DNA of 64,000 nucleotides from Gossypium raimondii. Its lineage: Eukaryota; Streptophyta; Magnoliopsida; Malvales; Malvaceae. This document shows positions 55,431-63,869 of this stretch, one piece after another. Position 1 is the first letter of the stretch, and each line of letters opens with the position of its first letter. The notes under the pieces are model-generated. The model worked only from the letters and a program-made list of their open reading frames with translations, did not search any database and was not told where the DNA came from. A program made the translations under genes and the position numbers. The stretch is from contig NC_068573.1 in NCBI RefSeq assembly GCF_025698545.1, positions 15,213,874 to 15,277,873 on the forward strand, read 5' to 3'.

Positions 55431-55611
55431 ATCAACTCTTGCTAATCTATTCATATAAAGGTCGCCTTTATCAGAGATTTGCGCTCGAATTTAAATGTAA
55501 ATTCGACCAAATATCTTTTCAAATTATTTACTTCAAAAAACGCAAATAATGAATGAGTTACACCACATCGAGAAAACACAACTAAAGAAACCATTATATG
55601 AAATAAAAGGA

Positions 55612-55720
55612 GGTGCAACACGGAATTCCTGTGAGGTCACCCATCCTAGTACCACTCGCCAAGCACGCTTCACTTCAAGTTCGATGGGATCCGGTGCATT
55701 AGTGCCGGTATGATCGCACC
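55612..55720 (-). rRNA. 5S rRNA, copy 188, altered
   Basis: CACGGAATTCC, CTTCACTTC; TTTTATG-type promoter. Confidence 0.87.
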
Positions 55721-55903
55721 TGTCAACTCTTGCGCAACCTATTCATAAAAGGTTGCCCTTATCGCAGCTTGCGCCGAATTTATAGGCAAATTCGACCAAA
55801 TATTGTCTCAAATTATTTATTTCACAAAACGCAAATAACGTAATGAGTTACACCACGCCGAGAAAATGCAACAAAAAAAAACATTATATGAAATAAAATG
55901 GGA

Positions 55904-56021
55904 GGGTGCAACACGAGGACTTCCTCAGAGGTCACCTATCCTAGTACTACTCTCGCCCAAGCACGCTTAACTACGGAGTTCGGATGGGATCCGGTGCATT
56001 AGTCTTTGGTATGATCGCATT
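55904..56021 (-). rRNA. 5S rRNA, copy 189, altered
   Basis: CACCTATCC; GTTCGGATGGG. Confidence 0.88.
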
Positions 56022-56203
56022 CGCCAACGCATGCTAATCTATTCATATAAAGGTCGCCTTATCGCACTTGCGCTCGAATTTAAAGGCAAATTTGACCAAA
56101 TATTGTTTCAAATTATTTATTTCACAAAATGCAAATAACGAATGAGTTACACCACGTCGAGAAAATGCAACTAAATAAAAACTTTATATGAAATAAAATG
56201 GGA

Positions 56204-56316
56204 GGGTGCAACACGAGGACTTCCAAGAGGTCACCCATCCTAGTACTACTCTCGCCAGCACGCTTAACTTCGTAGTTCGATGGGATCCAAAGGCATTAGT
56301 GCTGGTATGATCGCAC
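56204..56316 (-). rRNA. 5S rRNA, copy 190, altered
   Basis: CTTAACTTCG; CCAAAGGCATTAG. Confidence 0.87.
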
Positions 56317-56501
56317 TGCCAACTCTTGCGCAATCTATTCATATACAAAGTCGCCACTTATCAAGACTTTGCGCCGAATTTAAATGCAAATTCGACCAAA
56401 TATCGCTTCAAATTATTTACTTCACAAAACGCAAATAATGAATGAGTTACACCACGCCGAGGAAACGCAACTAAAAAACCATTATATGAAAGAAAATGGG
56501 A

Positions 56502-56612
56502 GGGTGCAACACGAGGACTTCTAGGAGGTCACCCATCCTGTACTACTCGCCAAGCACGCTTAATCATGAGTTCGATGGGATCCGGTGCATTAGTGCTGGT
56601 ATGATCGCACCC
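56502..56612 (-). rRNA. 5S rRNA, copy 191, partly altered
   Basis: CATCCTGTAC; 5' third clean. Confidence 0.89.
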
Positions 56613-56806
56613 GTCAACTCTTGCGCAATCTATTCATATAAAGGCTGCCGCTTATCGCACTTGCGCCTCGAAATTGAATACAAATTCGACCAAATATCGT
56701 TCCAAATTATTTATTTCACAAAACGCAAATAACGAATGAGTTACACCACGTCGAGAAAACGCAACTAAAGAAACCATTATATGAAATAAAAAGGGAGGGG
56801 TGCAAC

Positions 56807-56925
56807 ACGTGGAATTCCCAGGAGGTCACCCATCCTAGTACTACTCTCCCCCAAGCACGCTTCACTTCGAAGTTCTGATGGGATCAGGTGCATTAGTGCT
56901 GGTATGATCGCACCCGTCAACTCTT
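56807..56925 (-). rRNA. 5S rRNA, copy 192, intact
   Basis: 119 nt; GTGGAATTCCC, CTCTCCCCC, GGGATCAGG; TTTATG-type promoter. Confidence 0.93.
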
Positions 56926-57100
56926 GCGCAACCTATTCATAAAAAGGCTGCCACTTATCGTACTTCAGCCTCGATTTTGAATACAAATTTGACCAAATAT
57001 TGTTTCAAATTATTTATTTCACAAAATCTAAGTAACGAATGAGTTACACCACTTCGAGAAAATGCAACTAAATAAAAACATTATATGAAATAAAATGGGA

Positions 57101-57215
57101 GGGGTGCAACACGAGGACTTCCCAGGAGGTCACCCATCCTAGTACTACTCTCGCCCAAGGATGCTTCATCATGAGTTCGATGGGATCCGTGCATTATTGC
57201 CGGTATGATCGCACT
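57101..57215 (-). rRNA. 5S rRNA, copy 193, partly altered
   Basis: 3' half clean; AAGGATGCTTCATC, CATTATTGCC. Confidence 0.89.
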
Positions 57216-57397
57216 AGCACAATTCTTGCGCAATCTATTCATATAAAGGTTGCCCTTATCGCAGCTTGCGCTCCAATTTAGAGGCAAATTCGACCAAATA
57301 TTGTTTCAAATTATTTATTTCACAAAACGCAAATAACGTAATGAGTTACACCACGAGAAAATGTAACTAAAAAAACATTATATGAAATAAAATGGGA

Positions 57398-57515
57398 GGG
57401 TGCAACACGAGGACTTCCTGTGAGGTCACCCATCCTAGTACTACTCTCGGCCAAGGACGCTTCACTGCGGAGTTCTGATGGGATCCGGTGCATTATTGCT
57501 GGTATGATCGCACCC
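57398..57515 (-). rRNA. 5S rRNA, copy 194, near intact
   Basis: Near repeat of copy 193 with CTCGGCCAAGGACGC and CATTATTGC; 5' half clean. Confidence 0.92.
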
Positions 57516-57699
57516 GTCAATTCTTGCGCAATCTATTCATATAAAGGTTGCCCCTTATCGCAGTTGCGCCTCCAATTTAGAGGCAAATTCGACCAAATAT
57601 TGTTTCAAATTATTTATTTCACAAAACGCAAATAACGAATGAGTTACACCACGTCGAGAAAATGTAACTAAAAAAAACATTATATGAAATAAAATGGGA

Positions 57700-57818
57700 G
57701 GGGTGCAACACGAGGACTTCCTAGGAGGTCACCTATCCTAGTACTACTCTCGCCCAAGCACGCTTAACTACGGAGTTCTGATGCGATCCGGTGCATTAGT
57801 GCTGGTATGATCGCACCC
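57700..57818 (-). rRNA. 5S rRNA, copy 195, intact
   Basis: 119 nt; CACCTATCC, GATGCGATCC. Confidence 0.95.
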
Positions 57819-58003
57819 GTCAATTCTTGCGCAATCTATTCATATAGAGGCTGCCCCTTATCGTACTTGCGCCTCTAATTTAAAGGCAAATTCGACCAAA
57901 TATTGTTTCAAATTATTTATTTCACAAAATGCAAATAACGAATGAGTTACACCACGTCGAGAAAATGCAACTAAATAAAAACTTTATATGAAATAAAATG
58001 GGA

Positions 58004-58122
58004 GGGGTGCAACACGAGGACTTCCCAAGAGGTCACCCATCCTAGTACTACACTCGCCCAAGCACGCTTAACTTCAAAGTTCTGATGGGATCCAGTGCAT
58101 TAGAGTCGGTATGATCGCACCC
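58004..58122 (-). rRNA. 5S rRNA, copy 196, intact
   Basis: 119 nt; CTACACTCG, CTTAACTTC, GCATTAGAGTCGG. Confidence 0.94.
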
Positions 58123-58306
58123 GTCAAATCTTGCGCAATCTATTCATATAAAGGCTGCCCCTTATCGCACTTGCGCCTCGAATTTAAATGCAAATTCGAC
58201 CAAATATCGTTTCAAATTATTTACTTCACAAAACGTAAATAATGAATGAGATACACCACGTCGAGGAAACGCAATTAAAAAAACCATTATATGAAAGAAA
58301 ATGGGA

Positions 58307-58421
58307 GGGGTGCAACACGAGGACTTCCTAGGAGGTCACCCATCCTAGTACTACTCTCGCCAAGCACGCTTAATCATGGAGTTCGATGGGATCCGCCGAT
58401 TAGTGCCGGTATGATCGCACC
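58307..58421 (-). rRNA. 5S rRNA, copy 197, partly altered
   Basis: 3' third clean; CCGCCGATTAG. Confidence 0.89.
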
Positions 58422-58604
58422 GCCAACTCTTGCGCAATCTATTCATATAAAGGTCGCCGCTTATCGCACTTGCGCCTCGAAATTGAATACAAATTCGACC
58501 AAATATCGTTCCAAATTATTTATTTCACAAAACGCAAATAACGAATGAGTTACACCACATCGAGAAAACACAACTAAAGAAACCATTATATGAAATAAAA
58601 AGGA

Positions 58605-58714
58605 GGGTGCAACACGGAATTCCTGTGAGGTCACCCATCCTAGTACTACTTTCGCCCAAGCACGCTTCACTTCAAGTTCGATGGGATCCGCATTAGTGCC
58701 GGTATGATCGCACC
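58605..58714 (-). rRNA. 5S rRNA, copy 198, altered
   Basis: CACGGAATTCC; pairs with copy 188; TTTTATG-type promoter. Confidence 0.87.
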
Positions 58715-58895
58715 TGTCAACTCTCAAGCAACCTATTCATAAAAGGTTGCCCTTATCGCAGCTTGCGCCGAATTTATAGGCAAATTCGACCAAATATTGT
58801 TTCAAATTATTTATTTCACAAAACGCAAATAACGAATGAGTTACACCACGTCGAGAAAATGCAACTAAAAAAACATTATATGAAATAAAATGGGA

Positions 58896-59009
58896 GGGTG
58901 CAACACGAGGACTTCCCAGAGGTCACCTATCCTAGTACTACTCTCGCCCAAGCACGCTTAACTACGGAGTTCGATGGGATCCGGCATTAGTGCTGGTATG
59001 ATCGCACCT
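58896..59009 (-). rRNA. 5S rRNA, copy 199, altered
   Basis: CACCTATCC; pairs with copy 189. Confidence 0.88.
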
Positions 59010-59192
59010 CGCCAACGCTATGCTAATCTATTCATATAAAGGTCGCCCTTATCGCACTTATGCCGAATTTAAAGGCAATTTTGACCAAATATTGTTTCAA
59101 ATTATTTATTTCACAAAATGCAAATAACGAATGAGTTACACCACGTCGAGAAAATGCAACTAAATAAAAACTTTATATGAAATAAAATGGGA

Positions 59193-59309
59193 GGGGTGCA
59201 ACACGAGGACTTCCCAAGAGGTCACCCATCCTAGTACTACTCTCGCCCAGGCACGCTTAACTTCAGAGTTCGATGGGATCCAAAGGCATTAGTGCCAGAT
59301 GATCGCACC
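59193..59309 (-). rRNA. 5S rRNA, copy 200, partly altered
   Basis: 3' half clean; CTTAACTTC; CCAAAGGCATTAG. Confidence 0.89.
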
Positions 59310-59489
59310 ACAACTCTTGCCCAATCTATTCATATAAAGGTGCCCTTATCAAGACTTTGCGCCGAATTTAAATGCAAATTCGACCAAATATCGCTTCAAA
59401 TTATTTACTTCACAAAACGCAAATAATGAATGAGTTACACCACGCCGAGGAAACGCAACTAAAAAACCATTATATGAAAGAAAATGGGA

Positions 59490-59599
59490 GGGTGCAACAC
59501 GAGGACTTCCTAGAGGTCACCCATCTTGTACTACTCTCGCCAAGCACGCTTAATCATGAGTTCGATGGGATCCGCATTAGTGCCGGTATGATCGCACCC
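59490..59599 (-). rRNA. 5S rRNA, copy 201, altered
   Basis: CATCTTGTAC; pairs with copy 191. Confidence 0.88.
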
Positions 59600-59779
59600 G
59601 CCAACTCTTGCGCAATCTATTCATATAAAGGTCGCCATTATCGCACTTGCGCCAAATTGAATACAAATTCGACCAAATATCGTTCCAAATTATTTATTTC
59701 ACAAAACGCAAATAACGAATGAGTTACACCACGTCGAGAAAACGCAACTAAAGAAACCATTACATGAAATAAAAAGGGA

Positions 59780-59893
59780 GGGGTGCAACACGTGGAATTC
59801 CCAGGAGGTCACCCATCCTAGTACTACTCTCCCCAAGCACGCTTCACTTCAAGTTCGATGGGATCGTGCATTAGTGTCGGTATGATCGCACCC
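59780..59893 (-). rRNA. 5S rRNA, copy 202, partly altered
   Basis: GTGGAATTCCC, CTCTCCCC; GGGATCG; TTTATG-type promoter. Confidence 0.89.
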
Positions 59894-60076
59894 ACAACTC
59901 TTGCGCAACCTATTCATAAAAAGGCTGCCTCTTATCGTACTTCAGCCTCGATTTTGAATACAAATTCGACCAAATATTGTTTCAAATTATTTATTTCACA
60001 AAATGTAAGTAACGAATGAGTTACACCACTTCGAGAAAATGCAACTAAATAAAACATTATATGAAATAAAATGGGA

Positions 60077-60186
60077 GGGTGCAACACGAGGACTTCCTCA
60101 GAGGTCACCCATCCTAGTACTACTCGCCAAGGACGCTTCATCATGAGTTCGATGGGATCCGGCATTATTGCCGGTATGATCGCACC
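60077..60186 (-). rRNA. 5S rRNA, copy 203, altered
   Basis: AAGGACGCTTCATC, CATTATTGCC. Confidence 0.88.
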
Positions 60187-60338
60187 GCCAATTCTTGCGC
60201 AATCTATTCATATAAAGGTTGCCCTTATCGCAGCTTGCGCCCAATTTAGAGGCAAATTCGACCAAATATTGTTTCAAATTATTTATTTCACAAAACGCAA
60301 ATAACGAATGAGTTACACCACATCGAGAAAATGTAACT

Positions 60339-60363
60339 AAAAAAAACATTATATGAAATAAAA
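60339..60363 (-). terminator. T-run terminator of 5S gene, shown in copy 204
   Basis: After the gene's 3' end at 60369 the minus strand has TTTT at 60363-60360 and a run of eight T at 60346-60339. T4 or longer is the usual RNA polymerase III stop. Nearly every unit has the same two tracts; the longer one varies from about five to nine T between units. Confidence 0.8.
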
Positions 60364-60368
60364 TGGGA

Positions 60369-60487
60369 GGGGTGCAACACGAGGACTTCCTAGGAGGTCA
60401 CCTATCCTAGTACTACTCTCGCCCAAGCACGCTTAACTACGGAGTTCTGATGCGATCCGGTGCATTAGTGCTGGTATGATCGCACCC
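60369..60487 (-). rRNA. 5S rRNA, copy 204, intact
   Basis: 119 nt; CACCTATCC, GATGCGATCC. Used above as the example for promoter and terminator. Confidence 0.95.
60391..60438 (-). promoter_or_regulatory. Internal control region of 5S gene, shown in copy 204
   Basis: Using the standard 5S numbering, the A box (transcript 50-64) lies at 60424-60438 and reads AGTTAAGCGTGCTTG, the intermediate element (67-72) at 60416-60421, and the C box (80-97) at 60391-60408, reading AGGATAGGTGACCTCCTA. These bind TFIIIA for RNA polymerase III transcription. The usual C box of this array has GGATGGGTGACC; this copy has one A for G change. The same layout applies to every intact copy. Confidence 0.85.
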
Positions 60488-60517
60488 GTCAACTCTTGCG
60501 CAATCTATTCATATAAA
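60488..60517 (-). promoter_or_regulatory. Upstream pol III signals of 5S gene, shown in copy 204
   Basis: Counting upstream from the first G of the gene at 60487, there is C at -1, GC at -12/-11 and TATATGA starting at -28. These match the positions reported as necessary for plant 5S transcription (TATA-like box at -28, GC at -12, C at -1). Most copies have this form. Variant classes carry TTTATG (plus strand CATAAAAAGG) or have no TATA (plus strand AATAAAGG). Confidence 0.85.
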
Positions 60518-60671
60518 GGCTGCCGCTTATCGCACTTTCGCCTCGAAATTGAATACAAATTCGACCAAATATCGTTCCAAATTATTTATTTCACAAAACG
60601 CAAAAAACGAATGAGTTACACCACGTCGAGAAAACGCAACTAAAGAAACCATTATATGAAATAAAAAGGGA

Positions 60672-60790
60672 GGGGTGCAACACGAGAACATCCCAAGAGG
60701 TCACCCATCCTAGTACTACACTCGCCCAAGCACGCTTAACTGAGGAGTTCTGATGGGATCCGGTGCATTAGTGCTGGTATGATCGCACCC
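60672..60790 (-). rRNA. 5S rRNA, copy 205, intact length
   Basis: 119 nt; GAGAACATCCC class but with a TTTATG-type promoter and normal GC at -12. Confidence 0.93.
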
Positions 60791-60974
60791 GTCAACTCTT
60801 GCGCAACCTATTCATAAAAAGGCTGCCTCTTATCGTACTTGAGCCTCGAATTTGAATACAAATGCGACAAAATATTGTTTCAAATTATTTATTTCACAAA
60901 ACGCATATAACGAATGAGCTACAGCAAGTCGAGAAAATGCAACTAAAAAAAACATTATATGAAATAAAATGGGA

Positions 60975-61088
60975 GGGGTGCAACACGTGGAATTCCCAGG
61001 AGGTCACCCATCCTAGTACTATTCTCACCCAAGCACGCTTCACTTCAAGTTCGATGGATCCTGCATTAGTGCCCAGATGATCGCACCC
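60975..61088 (-). rRNA. 5S rRNA, copy 206, partly altered
   Basis: GTGGAATTCCC; GTACTATTCTCACCC; TTTATG-type promoter. Confidence 0.89.
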
Positions 61089-61271
61089 ACAACTCTTGCG
61101 CAACCTATTCATAAAAAGGTCGCCTCTTATCGTATTTCAAATTTCGATTTTGAATACAAATTCGACCAAATATTGTTTCAAATTATTTATTTCACAAAAT
61201 GTAAATAACGAATGACTTACACCACGTCGAGAAAACGCAACTAAAGAAACCATTATATGAAATAAAAAGGA

Positions 61272-61383
61272 GGTGCAACACGAGAACATCCCAAGAGGTC
61301 ACCCATCCTAGTACTACTCTCGCCAAGCACGCTTAATCATGAGTTCGATGGGATCCGGTGCATTAGTGCCAGATGATCGCACC
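61272..61383 (-). rRNA. 5S rRNA, copy 207, altered
   Basis: GAGAACATCCC; GTGCCAGATG. Confidence 0.87.
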
Positions 61384-61561
61384 GCCAACTCTTGCGCAAT
61401 CTATTCATATAAAGGTCGCCCTTATCGATTTTGCGCCGAATTTAAATGAAAATTAACCAAAAATCGCTTCAAATTATTTACTTCACAAAACGCAAATAAT
61501 GAATGAGTTACACCACGCCGAGAAAACGCAACTAAAAAACATTATATGAAATAAAATGGGA

Positions 61562-61674
61562 GGGTGCAACACGAGGACTTCTCAGAGGTCACCCATCCTA
61601 GTACTACTCTCGCCAAGCACGCTTAATCATGGAGTTCGATGGGATCCGGCATTAGTGCCGGTATGATCGCACCC
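61562..61674 (-). rRNA. 5S rRNA, copy 208, altered
   Basis: CTTCTCAGAGG; signature changes. Confidence 0.88.
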
Positions 61675-61854
61675 ACAACTCTTGCGCAATCTATTCATAT
61701 AAAGGTCGCCGCTTATCGCACTTGCGCCTCAAATTGAATAAAATTCACCAAATATCGCTCCAAATTATTTATTTCACAAAACGCAAATAACGAATGACTT
61801 ACACAATGTCGAGAAAACGCAACTAAAGAAACCATTATATGAAATAAAAAGGGA

Positions 61855-61968
61855 GGGGTGCAACACGAGAACATCCCAAGAGGTCACCCATCCTAGTACT
61901 ACTCTCGCCAAGCACGCTTAATCATGAGTTCGATGGGATCCGTGCATTAGTGCCGGTATGATCGCACT
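61855..61968 (-). rRNA. 5S rRNA, copy 209, partly altered
   Basis: GAGAACATCCC; 3' half clean. Confidence 0.88.
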
Positions 61969-62153
61969 GGCCAACTCTTGCGCAATCTATTCATATAAAG
62001 GTCATTTATTGCACTTTTTGCGCTCGAATTTGAATACAAATTCGACAAAATATCGCTTCAAATTATTTATTTCACAAAACGCAAATAACGTAATGAGTTA
62101 CACCATGTCAAGAAAATGCAACTAAAAAAAAATATTATATGAAATAAAATGGA

Positions 62154-62264
62154 GGGTGCAACGCGAAGACTTCCCAGAGGTCACCCATCCTAGTACTACT
62201 CTCGCCAGGACGCTTATCTCATGAATTCGATATGATCCGGCAATAGTGCGGTATGATCGCACCA
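62154..62264 (-). rRNA. 5S rRNA, copy 210, altered
   Basis: GCAACGCGAAGAC, AGGACGCTTATC, GATATGATCC. Confidence 0.86.
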
Positions 62265-62421
62265 CAACTTTTTGCAATCTATTCATATAAGGGTCGCCTT
62301 CTTCAAATACAAATTCGACCAAATATCGCTTTCAAATTATTTATTTCACAAAACACAAATAACGAATGAGTTACACCGTCGAGAAAATGCAACTAAAAAA
62401 CATTATATGAAATAAAATTTA

Positions 62422-62502
62422 TTTCACCCATCCTAATACTAAAAGCACGCTTAAGCACGTGGAGTTTTGATGGGATGCATTCTTCACGGTATGATTGCAC
62501 CC
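62422..62502 (-). pseudogene. 5S gene fragment (copy 211), scrambled
   Basis: The 3' third of the gene is missing: spacer TTTATTTCA runs straight into CACCCATCCTAATAC. The middle reads AAAAGCACGC and the 5' part lacks GATCC. The spacer after it is also shortened (TTTAACTTAAGCGCG). Confidence 0.7.
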
Positions 62503-62596
62503 GTCAACTCAAGCAACCTATTCATATAAAGGCTACCATTTAACTTAAGCGCGTTAAAATACAAATTCGACAAAATATTATATGAAATAAATGGGA

Positions 62597-62690
62597 GGGT
62601 GCAACGCGAAGACTTCCTGCGAGGTCACCCATCCTAGTACTACTTCTCGCCAGGACGCTTATCTCATGAATTCGATATGATCCGGCAATT
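62597..62690 (-). pseudogene. 5S gene truncated at its 5' end (copy 212)
   Basis: The gene matches copy 210 (GCGAAGACTTCC, AGGACGC, GAATTCGATATGATCC), but CCGGCAATT then jumps into spacer TTTGCAATCTATTC. About 25 nt of the transcript's start and the first upstream bases are absent. Confidence 0.75.
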
Positions 62691-62864
62691 TTTGCAATCT
62701 ATTCATATAGGGTACGCTCTTATCAAGATTTATGCGCATTTAATTTAAATACAAATTGACAAAATATCGTTTCAAATTATTTATTTCACAAAACACAAAT
62801 AACGTAATGAGTTACACCACGCCGAGAAAATGCAACTAAAAAACATTATATGAAATAAAATGGA

Positions 62865-62979
62865 GGAGGTAACACGTGGACTTCCTGTGAAGTCACCCAT
62901 CCTAGTACTACTCTCGCCTGCACGCTTAATCGTGGAGTTTTGATGGGATCCGTGCATTATCGCCGGTATGATTGCACCC
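62865..62979 (-). rRNA. 5S rRNA, copy 213, altered
   Basis: GAAGTCACCC type a; GATTGCACCC. Confidence 0.87.
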
Positions 62980-63158
62980 ACAACTCTTAAGCAACCTATT
63001 CATATAAAGGCTACCGTTATCGCATTTTAAGCCTCGCTTTTGAATACAAATTGACAAAATATCGCTTCAAATTGTTTATTTCACAAAACGCAAATAACGA
63101 ATTAGTTACACCACGCCGAGAAAATGCAACTAAAAAACATTATATGAAATAAAATTCA

Positions 63159-63267
63159 AGGGTGCAACACGAGGACTTCCCAGAGGTCACCCATCCTAGT
63201 ACTACCTCGCCAAGCACGCTTAGTCATGAGTTCGATGGACTCGCATTTGTGCCGGTATGATCGCATT
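63159..63267 (-). rRNA. 5S rRNA, copy 214, altered
   Basis: TTCAAGGGTGC and ACTACCTCG, related to copies 113 and 128; GGACTCG loses the BamHI site. Confidence 0.86.
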
Positions 63268-63453
63268 CACGCCTCTTGCTAATCTATTCATATAAAGGTC
63301 GCCTCTTATCAAGATTTTTTCATGCTTCGAATTTGAATACAAATTCGACAAAATATCGCTTCAAATTATTTATTTCACAAAACGCAAATAACGTAATGAG
63401 TTACACCACGCCGAGATAATGCAACTAAAAAATATTATATGAAATAAAATGGA

Positions 63454-63566
63454 GGGTGCAACGCGAGGACTTCCTGTGATGTCACCCATCCTAGTACTAC
63501 TCTCGCCAGGACACTTATCTCATGAATTCGATATGATCCGTGCATTAGTGCCGGTATGATCGCACT
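63454..63566 (-). rRNA. 5S rRNA, copy 215, altered
   Basis: GCAACGCGAGG, AGGACACTTATC, GATATGATCC; like copies 210 and 212. Confidence 0.86.
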
Positions 63567-63750
63567 CGCCAATCAAGGCGCAATCTATTCATATAAGGGT
63601 TGCCTCTTATCAAGATTTTATGCGTCGAATTTAAATACAAATTGACAAAATATCGCTTCAATTTATTTATTTCACAAAACGTAAATAACGAATGAGTTAC
63701 ACCACGTCGAGAAAATGCAACTAAAAAAAATTATATGAAATAAAATGGGA

Positions 63751-63869
63751 GGAGTGCAACACGTGGACTTCCCAGGAAGTCACCCATCCTAGTACTACTC
63801 TCGCCGAAGCACGCTTAAGTGCGGAGTTTTGATGGGATCCGGTGCATTAGTGCTAGTATGATTGCACCC
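63751..63869 (-). rRNA. 5S rRNA, copy 216, intact
   Basis: 119 nt; GGAGTGC, GAAGTCACCC, GATTGCACCC; last gene in the window. Confidence 0.94.

Larger units (their letters stand above)
51157..55611 (-). repeat. 3-unit higher-order repeat, five copies (copies 173-187)
   Basis: Triplets start at 51157, 52055, 52954, 53839 and 54734, about 0.89 kb each. Type a has GAAGTCACCC, CATTTGTG and spacer AAAGGCCAATTTG. Type b has CACCAATCC, GACGG, GATAGCACCC and spacer ACTTCAAAAA. Type c has GAAAGAAAATGG before it, CATCCTGTA and spacer TTTGTTTCAC. The last unit is a c/b hybrid. An a-b-c-like triplet also stands at 46683-47592. Confidence 0.85.
55612..57100 (-). repeat. Duplicated block, first copy (copies 188-192)
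   Basis: Pairs with 58605-60076 at ten units (about 2,980 bp). Copies 188 and 198 share GCAACACGGAATTCC and the TTTATAGGCAAA spacer; 192 and 202 share the CTCTCCCC gene variant with GGAATTCCC. Confidence 0.75.
58605..60076 (-). repeat. Duplicated block, second copy (copies 198-202)
   Basis: Partner of 55612-57100. The match may go on: copy 203 resembles 193 and 194, and 204 shares GATGCGATCC with 195, so one copy here corresponds to two there. Confidence 0.75.

Noticed and set aside
60518-60640. A small RNA or second gene in the spacer
   Set aside because: The spacer is AT-rich and varies freely between units; AAATTTGAATACAAATTC-like short inverted words recur but form no conserved structure that I can support.
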